A DNA stretch of 64,000 nt. It comes from Acidovorax sp. GW101-3H11 (GTDB lineage Bacteria; Pseudomonadota; Gammaproteobacteria; Burkholderiales; Burkholderiaceae_C). Under the pieces are notes generated by a model. The model worked only from the letters and a program-made list of their open reading frames with translations, ran no database searches and was not told the DNA's origin. Numbering within the stretch: position 1 is the stretch's first letter; every line of letters starts with the position of its first letter. The position numbers and the translations under genes were made by a program. The stretch spans positions 96,424 through 160,423 of the forward strand of contig NZ_LUKZ01000019.1 of the NCBI RefSeq assembly GCF_001633105.1, written 5' to 3'. Shown here in pieces: positions 55,371 to 63,866 of this stretch.

Positions 55371-56137
55371 GCCTGCAGTGTGCCCCCGCCGCTGCAGGCG
55401 CAGCCTGACGGGCCGCAACCTTGCGACGAAGGTGCCGCGCTGGCCTCGAACGGTGGGAACAGCACGTTGTTTTCGAGGTGAATGTGGTTGATGAGGTCGT
55501 CGCCCAGCTGGGCAATGCCTGCATACAGTGCGCGCCAGGTGTTGCACGCGCCTTGGGGCGGCGTGGCGTCGTTGGTCAGGGCGTTGAGCTTGTCCAGCGC
55601 CTCACCATGGTCCACGTGTTCGGCGCGCATCATGCCGATGGGCTGGCCCACAAAGGGGTTGCCGCCGCTCTTGAGCATGGGGAACAGCACCTGCTCTTCC
55701 TTGAGCATGTGCGAGAGCAGTTCCTCGTGCATGGTTTCCAGGTGGTCGGCCAGCCCGGCGGGCACATGGGGGTTGTCGCGGTGCACGGCTTCCACGCGGC
55801 GGGCCATGCGGATCAGTTCGGGCAACTGCTGGCGGTGCACCTCGTGGTAGCGCGCCAGGATATGGTCGATGAGCGCGCTGGGCGATGCGGCTTCGGGCAC
55901 GGCGTCGCTGCGCTGCAGAGCGGCCAGCTCGGCCAGCACGGCGTTGGCGTCCAGCCCCTTGTCGGCCGCCGCCTTGGCCAGGCTCACCTGGCCGCCGCAG
56001 CAAAAGTCAAGCTTCAGCCGCCGGAACACCGCCGTGGCGCCGGGCAGTTGCACCGCGATCTGGCCGATCTGCTGGTCGGCGCTGAGGGGCGTGGGGTGGG
56101 CGGGAGCAGCATCCAGGTGTTCAACGCGGGCGTTCAT
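55367..56137 (-). CDS. ytfE: Iron-sulfur cluster repair di-iron protein (RIC/YtfE/ScdA)
   Basis: A 256-residue protein. The N-terminal ScdA domain has LDFCCGGQVSLAKAA, followed by a hemerythrin-like di-iron domain with histidine/glutamate ligands in IDHILARYHEVHR, HEELLSHMLKEEQVLFPML, MMRAEHVDHGEAL and NHIHLENNVLFPPF. It repairs Fe-S clusters damaged by nitric oxide. The C-terminus adds a cysteine/glycine-rich tail (CGPSGCACSGGG) that is unusual. Divergent from nsrR, with likely NsrR sites between them. Confidence 0.92.
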   Translation of the reverse strand: MNARVEHLDAAPAHPTPLSADQQIGQIAVQLPGATAVFRRLKLDFCCGGQVSLAKAAADKGLDANAVLAELAALQRSDAVPEAASPSALIDHILARYHEVHRQQLPELIRMARRVEAVHRDNPHVPAGLADHLETMHEELLSHMLKEEQVLFPMLKSGGNPFVGQPIGMMRAEHVDHGEALDKLNALTNDATPPQGACNTWRALYAGIAQLGDDLINHIHLENNVLFPPFEASAAPSSQGCGPSGCACSGGGTLQA

Positions 56138-56151
56138 GGCGGGTCCTTTTA

Positions 56152-56188
56152 AAGATTCATTTGGTGTGAATATTTTATTCAATAAAAT
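56152..56188. promoter_or_regulatory. Candidate NsrR operators in the ytfE-nsrR spacer
   Basis: AAGATTCATTT (56152-56162) matches one NsrR half-site (AAGATGCATTT) at ten of eleven positions, while the other half (56164-56174) is weaker. A separate perfect palindrome ATTTTATT-C-AATAAAAT lies at 56172-56188. Both sit in the 92-base divergent spacer. Confidence 0.6.
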
Positions 56189-56229
56189 TCGTCCTGCATA
56201 CCTCTTTAAATTGACCTGCGGCAAAACCC

Positions 56230-56769
56230 ATGCGCCTGACCCAATGGACCGACTACACGCTGCGCGTGCTCATGTACTGCGCCGCCACCGAAGGCCGCGA
56301 GCAGCCGGTGACCATCACCGAGGTGGCCGAGGGCTACGGCATCTCGCGCAGCCACCTGATGAAAATCGTGCAGCAGCTGGCCGCCCAGGGGCTGCTGGAG
56401 ACCACACGCGGGCGGGGCGGTGGCATGCGGCTGATGGTGCCTGCGTCGGCCATCAACATCGGCGCCGTGGTGCGCGCCACCGAGACCGACTTCAACCTGG
56501 TGGAGTGTTTTGACCCCGCCACCAACCAGTGCCGCCTGAGCAGCCACTGCCGCCTCAAGGGCGTGTTGTGGCAGGCCATGCAGGCCTATCTGGCGGTGCT
56601 GGACAGCGTGACGCTGGCCGACCTGATGGCCCCGGCAGCTGCGGGTGGGGCGGGCGGGGCGGCCGCACGCGCCCTGCTGCCCACGGTGGCACTGCCCCAA
56701 AACAGCGGCGCTGTGCGCAGGAGCGCATGGGCGGCCGGGTTGCCATCCAAGGCCGAAAATACTGAATAA
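56230..56769 (+). CDS. nsrR: Rrf2-family nitric-oxide sensor NsrR
   Basis: A 179-residue regulator. The N-terminus MRLTQWTDYTLRVLMYCA is typical of NsrR. The winged helix contains ITEVAEGYGISRSHLMKIVQ, and three cluster cysteines are C93, C101 and C107. The [Fe-S] cluster senses NO and releases DNA. It controls the divergent ytfE-haemoglobin operon. The C-terminal 45 residues form an alanine/glycine-rich extension beyond the usual NsrR length. A copy of the dispersed repeat follows at once. Confidence 0.92.
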   Translation: MRLTQWTDYTLRVLMYCAATEGREQPVTITEVAEGYGISRSHLMKIVQQLAAQGLLETTRGRGGGMRLMVPASAINIGAVVRATETDFNLVECFDPATNQCRLSSHCRLKGVLWQAMQAYLAVLDSVTLADLMAPAAAGGAGGAAARALLPTVALPQNSGAVRRSAWAAGLPSKAENTE

Positions 56770-56826
56770 AAATGGCCGTTTTGGCGCGATGGATATGCCT
56801 TTTATGCTATCAAAATAATAGCTATC
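56768..56826 (+). repeat. Dispersed AGCTAT repeat, copy F (between nsrR and araC-type gene)
   Basis: AAAATGGCCGTTTTGGCGCG, then ATGGATATGCCTTTTATGCT, then ATCAAAATAATAGCTATC. It is very close to copy E. The stop codon of the convergent AraC gene (TAG) lies inside its right end. Confidence 0.75.
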
Positions 56827-57844
56827 CAGGTCCTGGCATGCCCCCGCTCGCAAACGCCTGCCGGTAGCGCGCCGGGGTCAGGCCCACATGCCGTGCAAAT
56901 TCGCGTGTGAAGTGGGGCTGGTCTGAAAAGCCGCACGCAAACCCGATTTCTGCGAGGCCATGCGGGCTCTCCAGCAGCCATTGCGCGGCCACGCGCGCCC
57001 GGGCCTCGGTCACGATGTGGCGGCAACTCAGGCCACGTTCGGTCAGCGCCCGCTGCAGGCTGCGGCGGGCCAGGCCGGTGTGCTGGGCCAGTGCTTCCAC
57101 GGTGTGCTGCGCCGCCGGGTCGTGCAGCACATGGCGCGCCAGCTGGTGCGCCAGGGGCGGCCAGGGCAGGGCGTCGCACAGGCGGGTGGCGGGCTGGGGC
57201 GGCTGGGTGGGGGTTGTGGGTGCCTTGCTGTCGCGAGGTTCCCAGTGCAAGGTCCAATGGCCCAGCCACCTTTGCCCGGCCAGTGGCGCCAGTTGGGCGT
57301 GCAACTCGGCCGGGGCGGTGGCTGGGGCTTCCATCTGCAGATGCACGCGGTGGCCAGCAGCGTCGGGCGCGCCGATCTCCGCCCGCAGCCCGCGCACACC
57401 CAGGGCCTGGCTGGCGCCCACCAGCACACCCAGCACGGCCAGGCTTTCGGTGGGGTGGGGCTCTTCCGGCAGGCCGGGGCGCGCGTGGTGGTGCAGCGCC
57501 AGGGTGCCCGGGGCGCTGGCCGTGATGCTGACCTGGTGGCGCGAGTGCACATACCGCTCCAGCCGCTGCCAGCGCGCCATCAGTTCGGGCACATCGTTCG
57601 CGCCCAGCAGCGCGCGGTGCACCGGGTCGCCCGCCAGCAGGTCCACCCGCTGCGCCAGCTGCAGCAGCGTGCCCAGGCCGCCCTGGTGCAGCACGGTTTC
57701 GACCACGCTGCGTTTGTAGGCCAGCGGCACATGGCTGGCAGCCAGCCCGTCGGCACCTGGTGGGGGCGGTGGCGGCACCAGCCCGTGCGCGGCCATGGCG
57801 CGCACCAGCAGGCGGACCATGGCGGCGCTGGCAAAGTCTTGCAT
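56822..57844 (-). CDS. AraC-family transcription regulator
   Basis: A 340-residue regulator. The N-terminal part (residues 1-220) is the DUF4123/arabinose-type ligand domain of the OruR/ArgR-like group, and the C-terminal double helix-turn-helix contains HTGLARRSLQRALTERGLS and CGFSDQPHFTREFARHVGLTPARYR. It lies 30 bases after the molybdenum hydroxylase large-subunit gene on the same strand, so it may be the last gene of that operon and its regulator. The TAG stop comes from the dispersed repeat. Confidence 0.88.
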   Translation of the reverse strand: MQDFASAAMVRLLVRAMAAHGLVPPPPPPGADGLAASHVPLAYKRSVVETVLHQGGLGTLLQLAQRVDLLAGDPVHRALLGANDVPELMARWQRLERYVHSRHQVSITASAPGTLALHHHARPGLPEEPHPTESLAVLGVLVGASQALGVRGLRAEIGAPDAAGHRVHLQMEAPATAPAELHAQLAPLAGQRWLGHWTLHWEPRDSKAPTTPTQPPQPATRLCDALPWPPLAHQLARHVLHDPAAQHTVEALAQHTGLARRSLQRALTERGLSCRHIVTEARARVAAQWLLESPHGLAEIGFACGFSDQPHFTREFARHVGLTPARYRQAFASGGMPGPG

Positions 57845-57874
57845 GGGCGGATTGTGCCGTTGGTGCTGCCTGAT

Positions 57875-59986
57875 TCAGCTCGGTGTGCTCAAGGCCCGCA
57901 GCACATCCGCACTGCGCACCGGCAGGCGGGAAAAACGCACGCCGGTGGCATCGCGCAGTGCGTTGGCGATCGCTCCGGCCCCGGCCACCATGGCGGTTTC
58001 TCCGGCACCGGTGGGCGGCGCGTTGCTGTCGATCAGGTGCACATGCAGCGGCGGCACATCGCCCATGCGTGGCAGCGGGTAGTCGGCAAAACTGGCAGCG
58101 GCGATGCCCGAGCGGGCCACGGGCAGCTGCTCGTGCAGCACCATGCCCAGGCACCACACCAGGTTGCCCTCGGTCTGCGCGCGCACGCCGTCGGGCTGCA
58201 GCACCAGGCCGCAGTCGTGCGCGCACCATAGCGCCACCACACGCACCCGGCCGGTGGCGCGCTGCACCTCCACATCGGCCACGGCGGCGGCGTAGCTCAC
58301 GCCCTTGTAGATGCCGCCCGCGATGCCGCGCCCGCGCAGCGTGGTGGCGTCGCTGGCGGGGCGCGCTGGCCAGCGGGCCTCGGCGGCGGCGCGGCGCAGC
58401 ACCTGGGCTAGGCGTGCATCGGTGGTGTGCTGCAGGCGCCAGTCCAAGGGGTCGGCCCCGGCGCGGCGCGCGCATTCGTCCATGGCGCTTTCCACCACCA
58501 GCGTGTTGGGCCCCGCGCCCAGGCCGCGCCAGGGGCCGGTGTGCACGGGCAGGCGCTGGGCGGTGAACTCGATGCGCTGCTGGGGCACCTCGTACGGCAT
58601 TTGCGCGCCGCGCGCCACGCCGCTGTCGCCCGCCAGGTCGGCCAGGGTTTGCATCCACACCGGCATGGCGGCGGGCGTGAACAGGATGTGGCTGCTGGCC
58701 AGCGCGTGCCACCAGTGGGTGATGCGCCCGCCCTGCACACACGCGCGCACACGGTGGCTGGAGGGCGGGCGCTGGAAGCCCTGGGCAAACTCCTGCGCAC
58801 GGCTCCACTGCACCTTGACGGGCGCGCCCACGGCCTGGGCGAGCACGGCGGCTTCCAGCTCCACCGTGCACAGCGTGCGGCCGCCAAAGCCGCCGCCAAT
58901 GTGGCAGGCCTGCACTTCGATGCGTTCGGCATCCAGGCTGAACTGGCGGGCGAGCACATCGCGCATGTAGAACAGGTCTTGGGTGCCCGCCCATACCTTC
59001 AGGGCGATGCCTTTTTTGTCTGCGTCGGCCAGCCACTGCGCCGTGGCGCTGCGCGGCTCGATGGGCGCGTGGGCGGCCAGGGGCACGTCCATGCGCAGGT
59101 CCAGCGTCCATGCTGTGTCTGTGGGCAGGTCGTCCTTGCGCAGGCGGTGCTGCAGCGCACCCCGGTGCAGGTGCGTGTCGATGTCGATGTGCTCGTCGAT
59201 GGCGGCCTGCTCGAACGCACTGCCATCGTCCACCTGCCATTGCACGGCCAGCGCGGCCTCGATGCGGTCGAGCGCCGACGGCGTGCGCGCCACGATGCCC
59301 AGGCCCAGGCTGCCCATCTGCGCGAGGCGCGGGTGCTGCACCACGGCCACGCAGGCCGGGTCGGCGCGGGCGGCTGCGGCGTCCCACGCCCGTGGGCGCG
59401 AGGTGATTTCGGCCGACACCGGTGCGCGCAGCACGCGGCCATAGAGCAGGCCGGGCAGGCGCGTGTCACCCGCAAACAGCGGCTGGCCGGTGATGAGGGC
59501 GTGCAGCTGGCCCGGCGCCGCCGCAGCTTCTTTGGCGGCCCCCGTGTGCGGCTGCAGGCTGCGCAGCGCGCCGGGCGCAATGTCGCGCGCGGCCAGCGTG
59601 CCCGTGGTCTGGCCTTGCGCCAGGGCCTCGCGCAGGGTGGCGCAGGCGCGGGCCAGGGGCAGGGCAAAGTCCTGCACGCTGGCGCTGCCCACGGTGGCGC
59701 GCACGCGGGTGATGTGGCGGGTGCTGGGCAGCTGCAGGTGCACCTGCGCGGGCGGTACACCCAGCTCGGCAGCGGCCAGGCCCTGCAGCGCGGCGCTGAT
59801 CTGCTGGCCCATCTCGGCGCTGGGCAGCCACAGGGTGTAGCGGCCGTTTTCGTGGCGTATCCAGCCCAGCGCGTCATCGGCGGTGGAGGTGGGGCGCTTG
59901 GGGATCACCGGCACCAGGCTGCAGCCTGCAAGCGTCACGGTGAGCGCCCCGGCGCCCGCTGCCGTCAAGAACTGGCGGCGCCTCAT
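57875..59986 (-). CDS. Molybdenum hydroxylase large subunit (isoquinoline 1-oxidoreductase beta type), Tat-exported
   Basis: A 703-residue xanthine-oxidase-family protein. The N-terminus is a twin-arginine signal with lipoprotein-like end: [22 protein letters not shown]. Moco-binding regions include [32 protein letters not shown] and [19 protein letters not shown], the last with the catalytic glutamate. It should act in the periplasm or membrane face and hydroxylate an N-heterocycle or aldehyde. There is no FAD subunit, so electrons probably go to cytochromes. It overlaps the small-subunit gene by four bases. Confidence 0.9.
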   Translation of the reverse strand: MRRRQFLTAAGAGALTVTLAGCSLVPVIPKRPTSTADDALGWIRHENGRYTLWLPSAEMGQQISAALQGLAAAELGVPPAQVHLQLPSTRHITRVRATVGSASVQDFALPLARACATLREALAQGQTTGTLAARDIAPGALRSLQPHTGAAKEAAAAPGQLHALITGQPLFAGDTRLPGLLYGRVLRAPVSAEITSRPRAWDAAAARADPACVAVVQHPRLAQMGSLGLGIVARTPSALDRIEAALAVQWQVDDGSAFEQAAIDEHIDIDTHLHRGALQHRLRKDDLPTDTAWTLDLRMDVPLAAHAPIEPRSATAQWLADADKKGIALKVWAGTQDLFYMRDVLARQFSLDAERIEVQACHIGGGFGGRTLCTVELEAAVLAQAVGAPVKVQWSRAQEFAQGFQRPPSSHRVRACVQGGRITHWWHALASSHILFTPAAMPVWMQTLADLAGDSGVARGAQMPYEVPQQRIEFTAQRLPVHTGPWRGLGAGPNTLVVESAMDECARRAGADPLDWRLQHTTDARLAQVLRRAAAEARWPARPASDATTLRGRGIAGGIYKGVSYAAAVADVEVQRATGRVRVVALWCAHDCGLVLQPDGVRAQTEGNLVWCLGMVLHEQLPVARSGIAAASFADYPLPRMGDVPPLHVHLIDSNAPPTGAGETAMVAGAGAIANALRDATGVRFSRLPVRSADVLRALSTPS

Positions 59987-60447
59987 GGCTTCGCACCCTC
60001 AGCAGCCTGGTGGATGGCCGCGCGCACCCTGTGCTGCGTGCCGCAGCGGCACAGGTGGGCCGACATGGCGGCGTCGATCTGCGCATCGCTGGGGCGGGGC
60101 GTGGCGCGCAGCAGGGCCACGGCGCCCATGATCTGGCCGCTTTGGCAGTAGCCGCACTGGGGCACGCGAAGGTCCAGCCAGGCCTGTTGCACGGGGTGCA
60201 GCGTGCCGTCGGCTGCCGCCAGTCCCTCGACGGTGGTGATGGAGCGCCCCTGCAGCCCGCGCGCCGTCTGCAGGCAGGCGCGCTGCGCCACGCCGTCGAT
60301 GAGCACGGTGCAGGCGCCGCACTGGCCCATGCCGCAGCCAAAGCGGGTGCCCGTGAGGCCCAGCGGCTCGCGCAGCAGCCAGAGCAGGGGTTCGTCCTCC
60401 CAGCCGGGGGGCACCGGCTGGGTTTGTTGGTTCAGGGTGATGTGCAT
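59983..60447 (-). CDS. Molybdenum hydroxylase [2Fe-2S] small subunit (isoquinoline 1-oxidoreductase alpha type)
   Basis: A 154-residue iron-sulfur protein. The first [2Fe-2S] cluster is C38, C43, C46, C58 ([13 protein letters not shown]), and the second is C98, C101, C133, C135 (QCGYCQSGQ...LCRCG). These are the exact CoxS/IorA spacings. The start is MHITLNQQ. It has no signal peptide and should be carried out with the Tat-signal large subunit. No cytochrome or XdhC-like maturation gene is adjacent. Confidence 0.92.
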   Translation of the reverse strand: MHITLNQQTQPVPPGWEDEPLLWLLREPLGLTGTRFGCGMGQCGACTVLIDGVAQRACLQTARGLQGRSITTVEGLAAADGTLHPVQQAWLDLRVPQCGYCQSGQIMGAVALLRATPRPSDAQIDAAMSAHLCRCGTQHRVRAAIHQAAEGAKP

Positions 60448-60576
60448 GGGGCCTCCGTGGGTGTGACGGGGGCCAGTGTGCAAAGCCGAGGGGTGGCGGG
60501 TCTTGAAGATTTGCGCCAGACGCAGCGCGGGGCGCTTCAGGGCATGGGGCGCCCTGTGGGGGCGAAAACAAGGGTC

Positions 60577-60626
60577 AAAATGGCCGTCTGCGCGCGCCCA
60601 TCAAGCGCAAGTAGCTATTGTTTTGG
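60577..60626 (+). repeat. Dispersed AGCTAT repeat, copy G
   Basis: AAAATGGCCGTCTGCGCGCG, then CCCATCAAGCGCAAGTAGCT, then ATTGTTTTGG. It lies between the molybdenum-enzyme operon and the thioredoxin-like gene. The TAG stop of the thioredoxin-like gene is inside it. Confidence 0.75.
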
Positions 60627-61202
60627 AAGCAATGCCTTCCACTGCGGCACGGTCTGCGCCCACCACAGCCGCAGGCGCATCGCCCATTCGGGCGTGTAGC
60701 CCGAGGTGGCAAACCGCACCTGGCCGTGCGCGTCGATGACCACCAGCGCGGGCACGGAGCGCACGCCCCAGCTGTGCGACAGGGTGCCCTGCGGGTCTAC
60801 CGCCGTCTGCCAGGGCATGCCACGCTGGCGCTGCACCTGGGCCACGCGTTCGGCATTGCCCGACTGCATGGCCACGCCCAGCACGGGCCAGGTAGTGGAC
60901 AGGCTGGCGATGCTTGGCTCTTCGAGCTTGCAGATGGAACACCATTCAGCCCAGAAATGCACCGCCACGGCCTGGCCGGGGTGCTGGGCGCGCCATGCGG
61001 CCAGGGTGGTGGCGGGCGCGGTGCCTGTGGCGGCTGCGGCCATCACCAGCGCCACATCGGGCGCAGGGCCCTGGGGCAGGTCACGCGTGCGCCAGGTGTC
61101 TACCGCCACGATGGCGACCCAGGCGAGCGCGAGGGTCGTCAGGTGCTGCTTCCAGCTTTTGCGCAAGGACTGCGCAGCGCGGGTGGCCAGGGCCTTCAGC
61201 AT
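60615..61202 (-). CDS. Membrane-anchored thioredoxin-like protein (TlpA/ScsD type)
   Basis: A 195-residue protein. One N-terminal transmembrane helix (about residues 20-35) is followed by a periplasmic thioredoxin fold with the active site C88-x-x-C91 in FWAEWCSICKLEEPS and the cis-proline loop GVRSVPALVVID. It resembles ScsD/TlpA-type disulfide reductases or cytochrome c maturation proteins. Partner unknown. The last codons are CAA and the stop TAG, both within a dispersed repeat. serB follows 22 bases away in the opposite order of transcription (upstream). Confidence 0.87.
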   Translation of the reverse strand: MLKALATRAAQSLRKSWKQHLTTLALAWVAIVAVDTWRTRDLPQGPAPDVALVMAAAATGTAPATTLAAWRAQHPGQAVAVHFWAEWCSICKLEEPSIASLSTTWPVLGVAMQSGNAERVAQVQRQRGMPWQTAVDPQGTLSHSWGVRSVPALVVIDAHGQVRFATSGYTPEWAMRLRLWWAQTVPQWKALLPKQ

Positions 61203-61224
61203 GGCGGGGCTGTGGTGTTGCGAA

Positions 61225-61938
61225 TCAGCGCAGCACTTCGAGCAGCCGGTCCAGCCCGCCCTGGTTGATGGCCACCTTGGCCTGGGCGCGCACGGTGGGC
61301 TTGGCGTGGTAAGCCACCGACAGGCCGGCCGCGCCCATCATGGGCAGGTCGTTGGCGCCGTCGCCCACGGCAATCGCCTGCTGGGGCGAGATGCCCATGA
61401 GCGAGGCCACTTCCAGCAGCGTGCGGCGCTTCTCGGCACCGTCGCAGATGTCGCCCCAGGCCTGGTCCACCATGCGGCCCGTCAGCTGGCCGTCTTGCAC
61501 TTCCAGCATGTTGGAGCGCGCAAAGTCGATGCCCAGGCCCGCCTTCACGCGGTCGGCAAAAAAGGTGAAGCCGCCGGAGACCAGCAGTGTGGTCAGGCCT
61601 GCTGCCTTGGCGGCGGTGATCAGCTCTTGGGCGCCGGGGTTGAAGCGCAGGCGCTCGGTGAACACCTGCTCCATGTGCTGCACCGTCACACCCTTGAGCA
61701 GGGCCACGCGCTGGCGCAGGCTCTCTTTGTAGTCGGTGATCACGCCCTGCATGGCCGCTTCGGTGATGGCGGCCACCTCGGCCTTGCGGCCTGCGGCGTC
61801 GGCGATTTCGTCCACACACTCGATGTTGATGAGGGTGGAGTCCATGTCAAACGCAATCAGCTTGTAGGCAGACAGGGACAGGGGGGGCGTGATGCCCTGG
61901 ACAACGAGGCCGGGGGCGAATTCGGTAGCGTGGGTCAT
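61225..61938 (-). CDS. serB: Phosphoserine phosphatase
   Basis: A 237-residue HAD-family phosphatase that makes L-serine from phosphoserine. The nucleophile region is FDMDSTLI (D31, D33), motif II is LVSGGFTFFADRVKAGLG, and motif III AVGDGANDLPMMGAAG. The start is MTHATEFAPG. It lacks the extra N-terminal ACT domain of E. coli SerB, so it is the shorter form. It is followed by the thioredoxin-like gene 22 bases away and may be in its operon. Confidence 0.93.
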   Translation of the reverse strand: MTHATEFAPGLVVQGITPPLSLSAYKLIAFDMDSTLINIECVDEIADAAGRKAEVAAITEAAMQGVITDYKESLRQRVALLKGVTVQHMEQVFTERLRFNPGAQELITAAKAAGLTTLLVSGGFTFFADRVKAGLGIDFARSNMLEVQDGQLTGRMVDQAWGDICDGAEKRRTLLEVASLMGISPQQAIAVGDGANDLPMMGAAGLSVAYHAKPTVRAQAKVAINQGGLDRLLEVLR

Positions 61939-62070
61939 GGCGCAGGCGGCGGGGTGTTTTGTAGGGGGGAGAACAGAACCCGCAATGGTATCGCCCCGCT
62001 TCATGCCCCTTCAGGCTGCGCCTGTTGCCCCGCCACCGTGGGTGCGGACGCCCTCCGCAGCCTCACCGCT

Positions 62071-62265
62071 TCAGCGCGATGGCGGCAAGCCCTTGGTGCT
62101 GCTGTTGCCGCCACCTGCGCGCGCCGCAGGGTTGGGTGCGGGCGGCTCGTTCATCTTGACCAGGAACATGCGCACAAAAAACGCGGCCATGCACAGCATG
62201 AACCCGATGCCAATGATGCTCATCAGCCCGTAGTCGGTAGAGAAAAGATCACTCAGCAGCTTCAT
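62071..62265 (-). CDS. DUF3149 small membrane protein
   Basis: A 64-residue protein with one transmembrane helix (about residues 12-34: YGLMSIIGIGFMLCMAAFFV) and a proline/glycine-rich tail. The N-terminus MKLLSDLFSTDYGLMS matches the DUF3149 pattern. A Shine-Dalgarno AAGGAGTG lies upstream of the ATG. The function is unknown; such genes are often next to respiratory or housekeeping genes. Confidence 0.85.
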   Translation of the reverse strand: MKLLSDLFSTDYGLMSIIGIGFMLCMAAFFVRMFLVKMNEPPAPNPAARAGGGNSSTKGLPPSR

Positions 62266-62415
62266 GGGGGAGCACTCCTTGTGGTGGGTGTGGCATCCAC
62301 TATCGCGCTGCGCCGACCAAAGCCTCTTGCGCTGTGTCAAGCATCGGCTGCGGGCTGGCATGGCATGGCACGGAGCGAAGCGGGAGGGGCGTGCTCGGCT
62401 CTGGCGCCGTGTGAC

Positions 62416-63201
62416 TCAATCCCGTTCTGCCGCCACCAGCAGGGCGGCGATACGCTGCTGCAGCGCCAGCGCCGCCACGGGCTGGGTCTGCAGCCACGCG
62501 TGCAGCGCATGGCCCACGCCAGGCAACTGCACCACGTCCACGCTGCGTGCGGCCTTGGCGGCCAGGCCGTAGCCCTGGATCACGGCGGGCGGGATCACTG
62601 CATCCTCCGCGCCCCAGACCAGCAGCAGCCGGCCGCGAAAACGCCGCAAAGCCGCCCAGGCCAAGGCATCGGCGAAGTCCGTGGTGGCGCGCAGGGTCTG
62701 CTGGAAGGCCGGGCCAAAGGGCAGGTGCTCGGCTGTCGGTGTGTAGGCTGCGGGGCAGAACAGCACCAGAGCGCGCGGCTGCAGCGCATCCAGCAGCTGG
62801 CAGGCCGTGTGGCCGCCCATGCTGGAGGCCATCAGGGCCAAGGGCGGGCAGGCGGCCCCCAGGCCCAGGTGAGCGGCCACAGCCAGCGCCTGGGCCTGGC
62901 GGTCTGCCAGGCTGGAGCCCTGCAAACTTCCGCCTGTGGTGCCATGGCCCACGCAGTCAAAGGCTGCGCCAGCCCAGCCGTGTACGGCCAGGGGGTGGAG
63001 CAGGTATTCCACGCGTCGATGGTCGGTGGCGGCGCCGCCGCCATGGAGGGACAGCAGGCGCGGCACTGTGGCGGCTGTGCGGCCCCAGGTGCTGCCGTGC
63101 AGTCGGTGGGCGCCATGGGCCACGGAAAAAGGCGTGCGCACGGCAACGGGTGCGCCGTGCACTGCGGCCTCTGCGGCGTCGGAGTCAGGGTTTTGGGCCA
63201 T
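62416..63201 (-). CDS. Alpha/beta hydrolase
   Basis: A 261-residue cytoplasmic hydrolase. The oxyanion region is RLLSLHGGGAATD, the nucleophile elbow is ALMASSMGGHTACQLL (serine in S-S-M-G-G), an acid follows in LLVWGAEDAVIPP, and the catalytic histidine is in PGVGHALHAWL. The start is MAQNPDSD. It overlaps the preceding CbiM-like gene by 17 bases. The substrate cannot be deduced. Confidence 0.9.
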   Translation of the reverse strand: MAQNPDSDAAEAAVHGAPVAVRTPFSVAHGAHRLHGSTWGRTAATVPRLLSLHGGGAATDHRRVEYLLHPLAVHGWAGAAFDCVGHGTTGGSLQGSSLADRQAQALAVAAHLGLGAACPPLALMASSMGGHTACQLLDALQPRALVLFCPAAYTPTAEHLPFGPAFQQTLRATTDFADALAWAALRRFRGRLLLVWGAEDAVIPPAVIQGYGLAAKAARSVDVVQLPGVGHALHAWLQTQPVAALALQQRIAALLVAAERD

Positions 63202-63847
63202 GCAGGTACAGCCGGTCCGACCAGGTGGCCAGCCATTCGGGCTTGAAGGCCACAAAAATCGCAGTGAGCATGCCGGTGACAAAACCGTCGCCCCAGGCCA
63301 TCAGCCAGCGCGCCACCAGCGACAGCTCATCGCCCACGCCGGGCAGCAGGTGGCCGCTCCACTGCGACAGCACGCCCGCTGCAAACACGCACACCACCGT
63401 GCCCAGAAACGCACGGCCCAGCACATAGACAAATGGCCTGGTCCCCGTGTAGCGCCGCACCAGCGCCCCCAGGCCCAGCGCCAGCGTGGCGGGCACGACG
63501 CCCAGCCACACGGTGGCGCCCAGCGCATCGGCCCAGGCCAGTGCGGGCGAGATCACGCAGGCGGCCGTGCCCACGGCGATGAGCGCCGGGATCGCCAGCG
63601 GCCAGCCCAGCATCAGCACCACCAGGCACGCGCCCGACCACTGCAGTTGCAGCGGCATGGCGTGCAGTGTGGGCAGGGCCCACAGCCAGGGCAGAAACAC
63701 CAGCGTGGCGAGCAGCGGCGTCCACAGCGCCGACGGCGCGCCATGGCTTTCGTGCGCCAGCGGCTTGCGGCTGGCCAGCATGCGCCAGGGGCGCGCGGCC
63801 AGCGCGGCAGCCAGCGCCACAAGGAGGAGGATGCCTTCAAGCCACAT
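63185..63847 (-). CDS. CbiM-like energy-coupling-factor transporter permease
   Basis: A 220-residue polytopic membrane protein with six or seven hydrophobic segments. The C-terminal block RPFVYVLGRAFLGTVVCVF...WGDGFVTGMLTAIFVAFKPEWLATW matches the CbiM-like COG3235 group. The start is MWLEGILLL. No CbiQ, CbiO or CbiN is adjacent, and the N-terminal histidine-rich metal site of true CbiM (MHIxxG) is not seen, so cobalt transport is uncertain. It lies upstream of and overlaps the hydrolase gene. Confidence 0.8.
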   Translation of the reverse strand: MWLEGILLLVALAAALAARPWRMLASRKPLAHESHGAPSALWTPLLATLVFLPWLWALPTLHAMPLQLQWSGACLVVLMLGWPLAIPALIAVGTAACVISPALAWADALGATVWLGVVPATLALGLGALVRRYTGTRPFVYVLGRAFLGTVVCVFAAGVLSQWSGHLLPGVGDELSLVARWLMAWGDGFVTGMLTAIFVAFKPEWLATWSDRLYLHGPKP

Positions 63848-63866
63848 GGCCGCAGGGCAATCGCAT

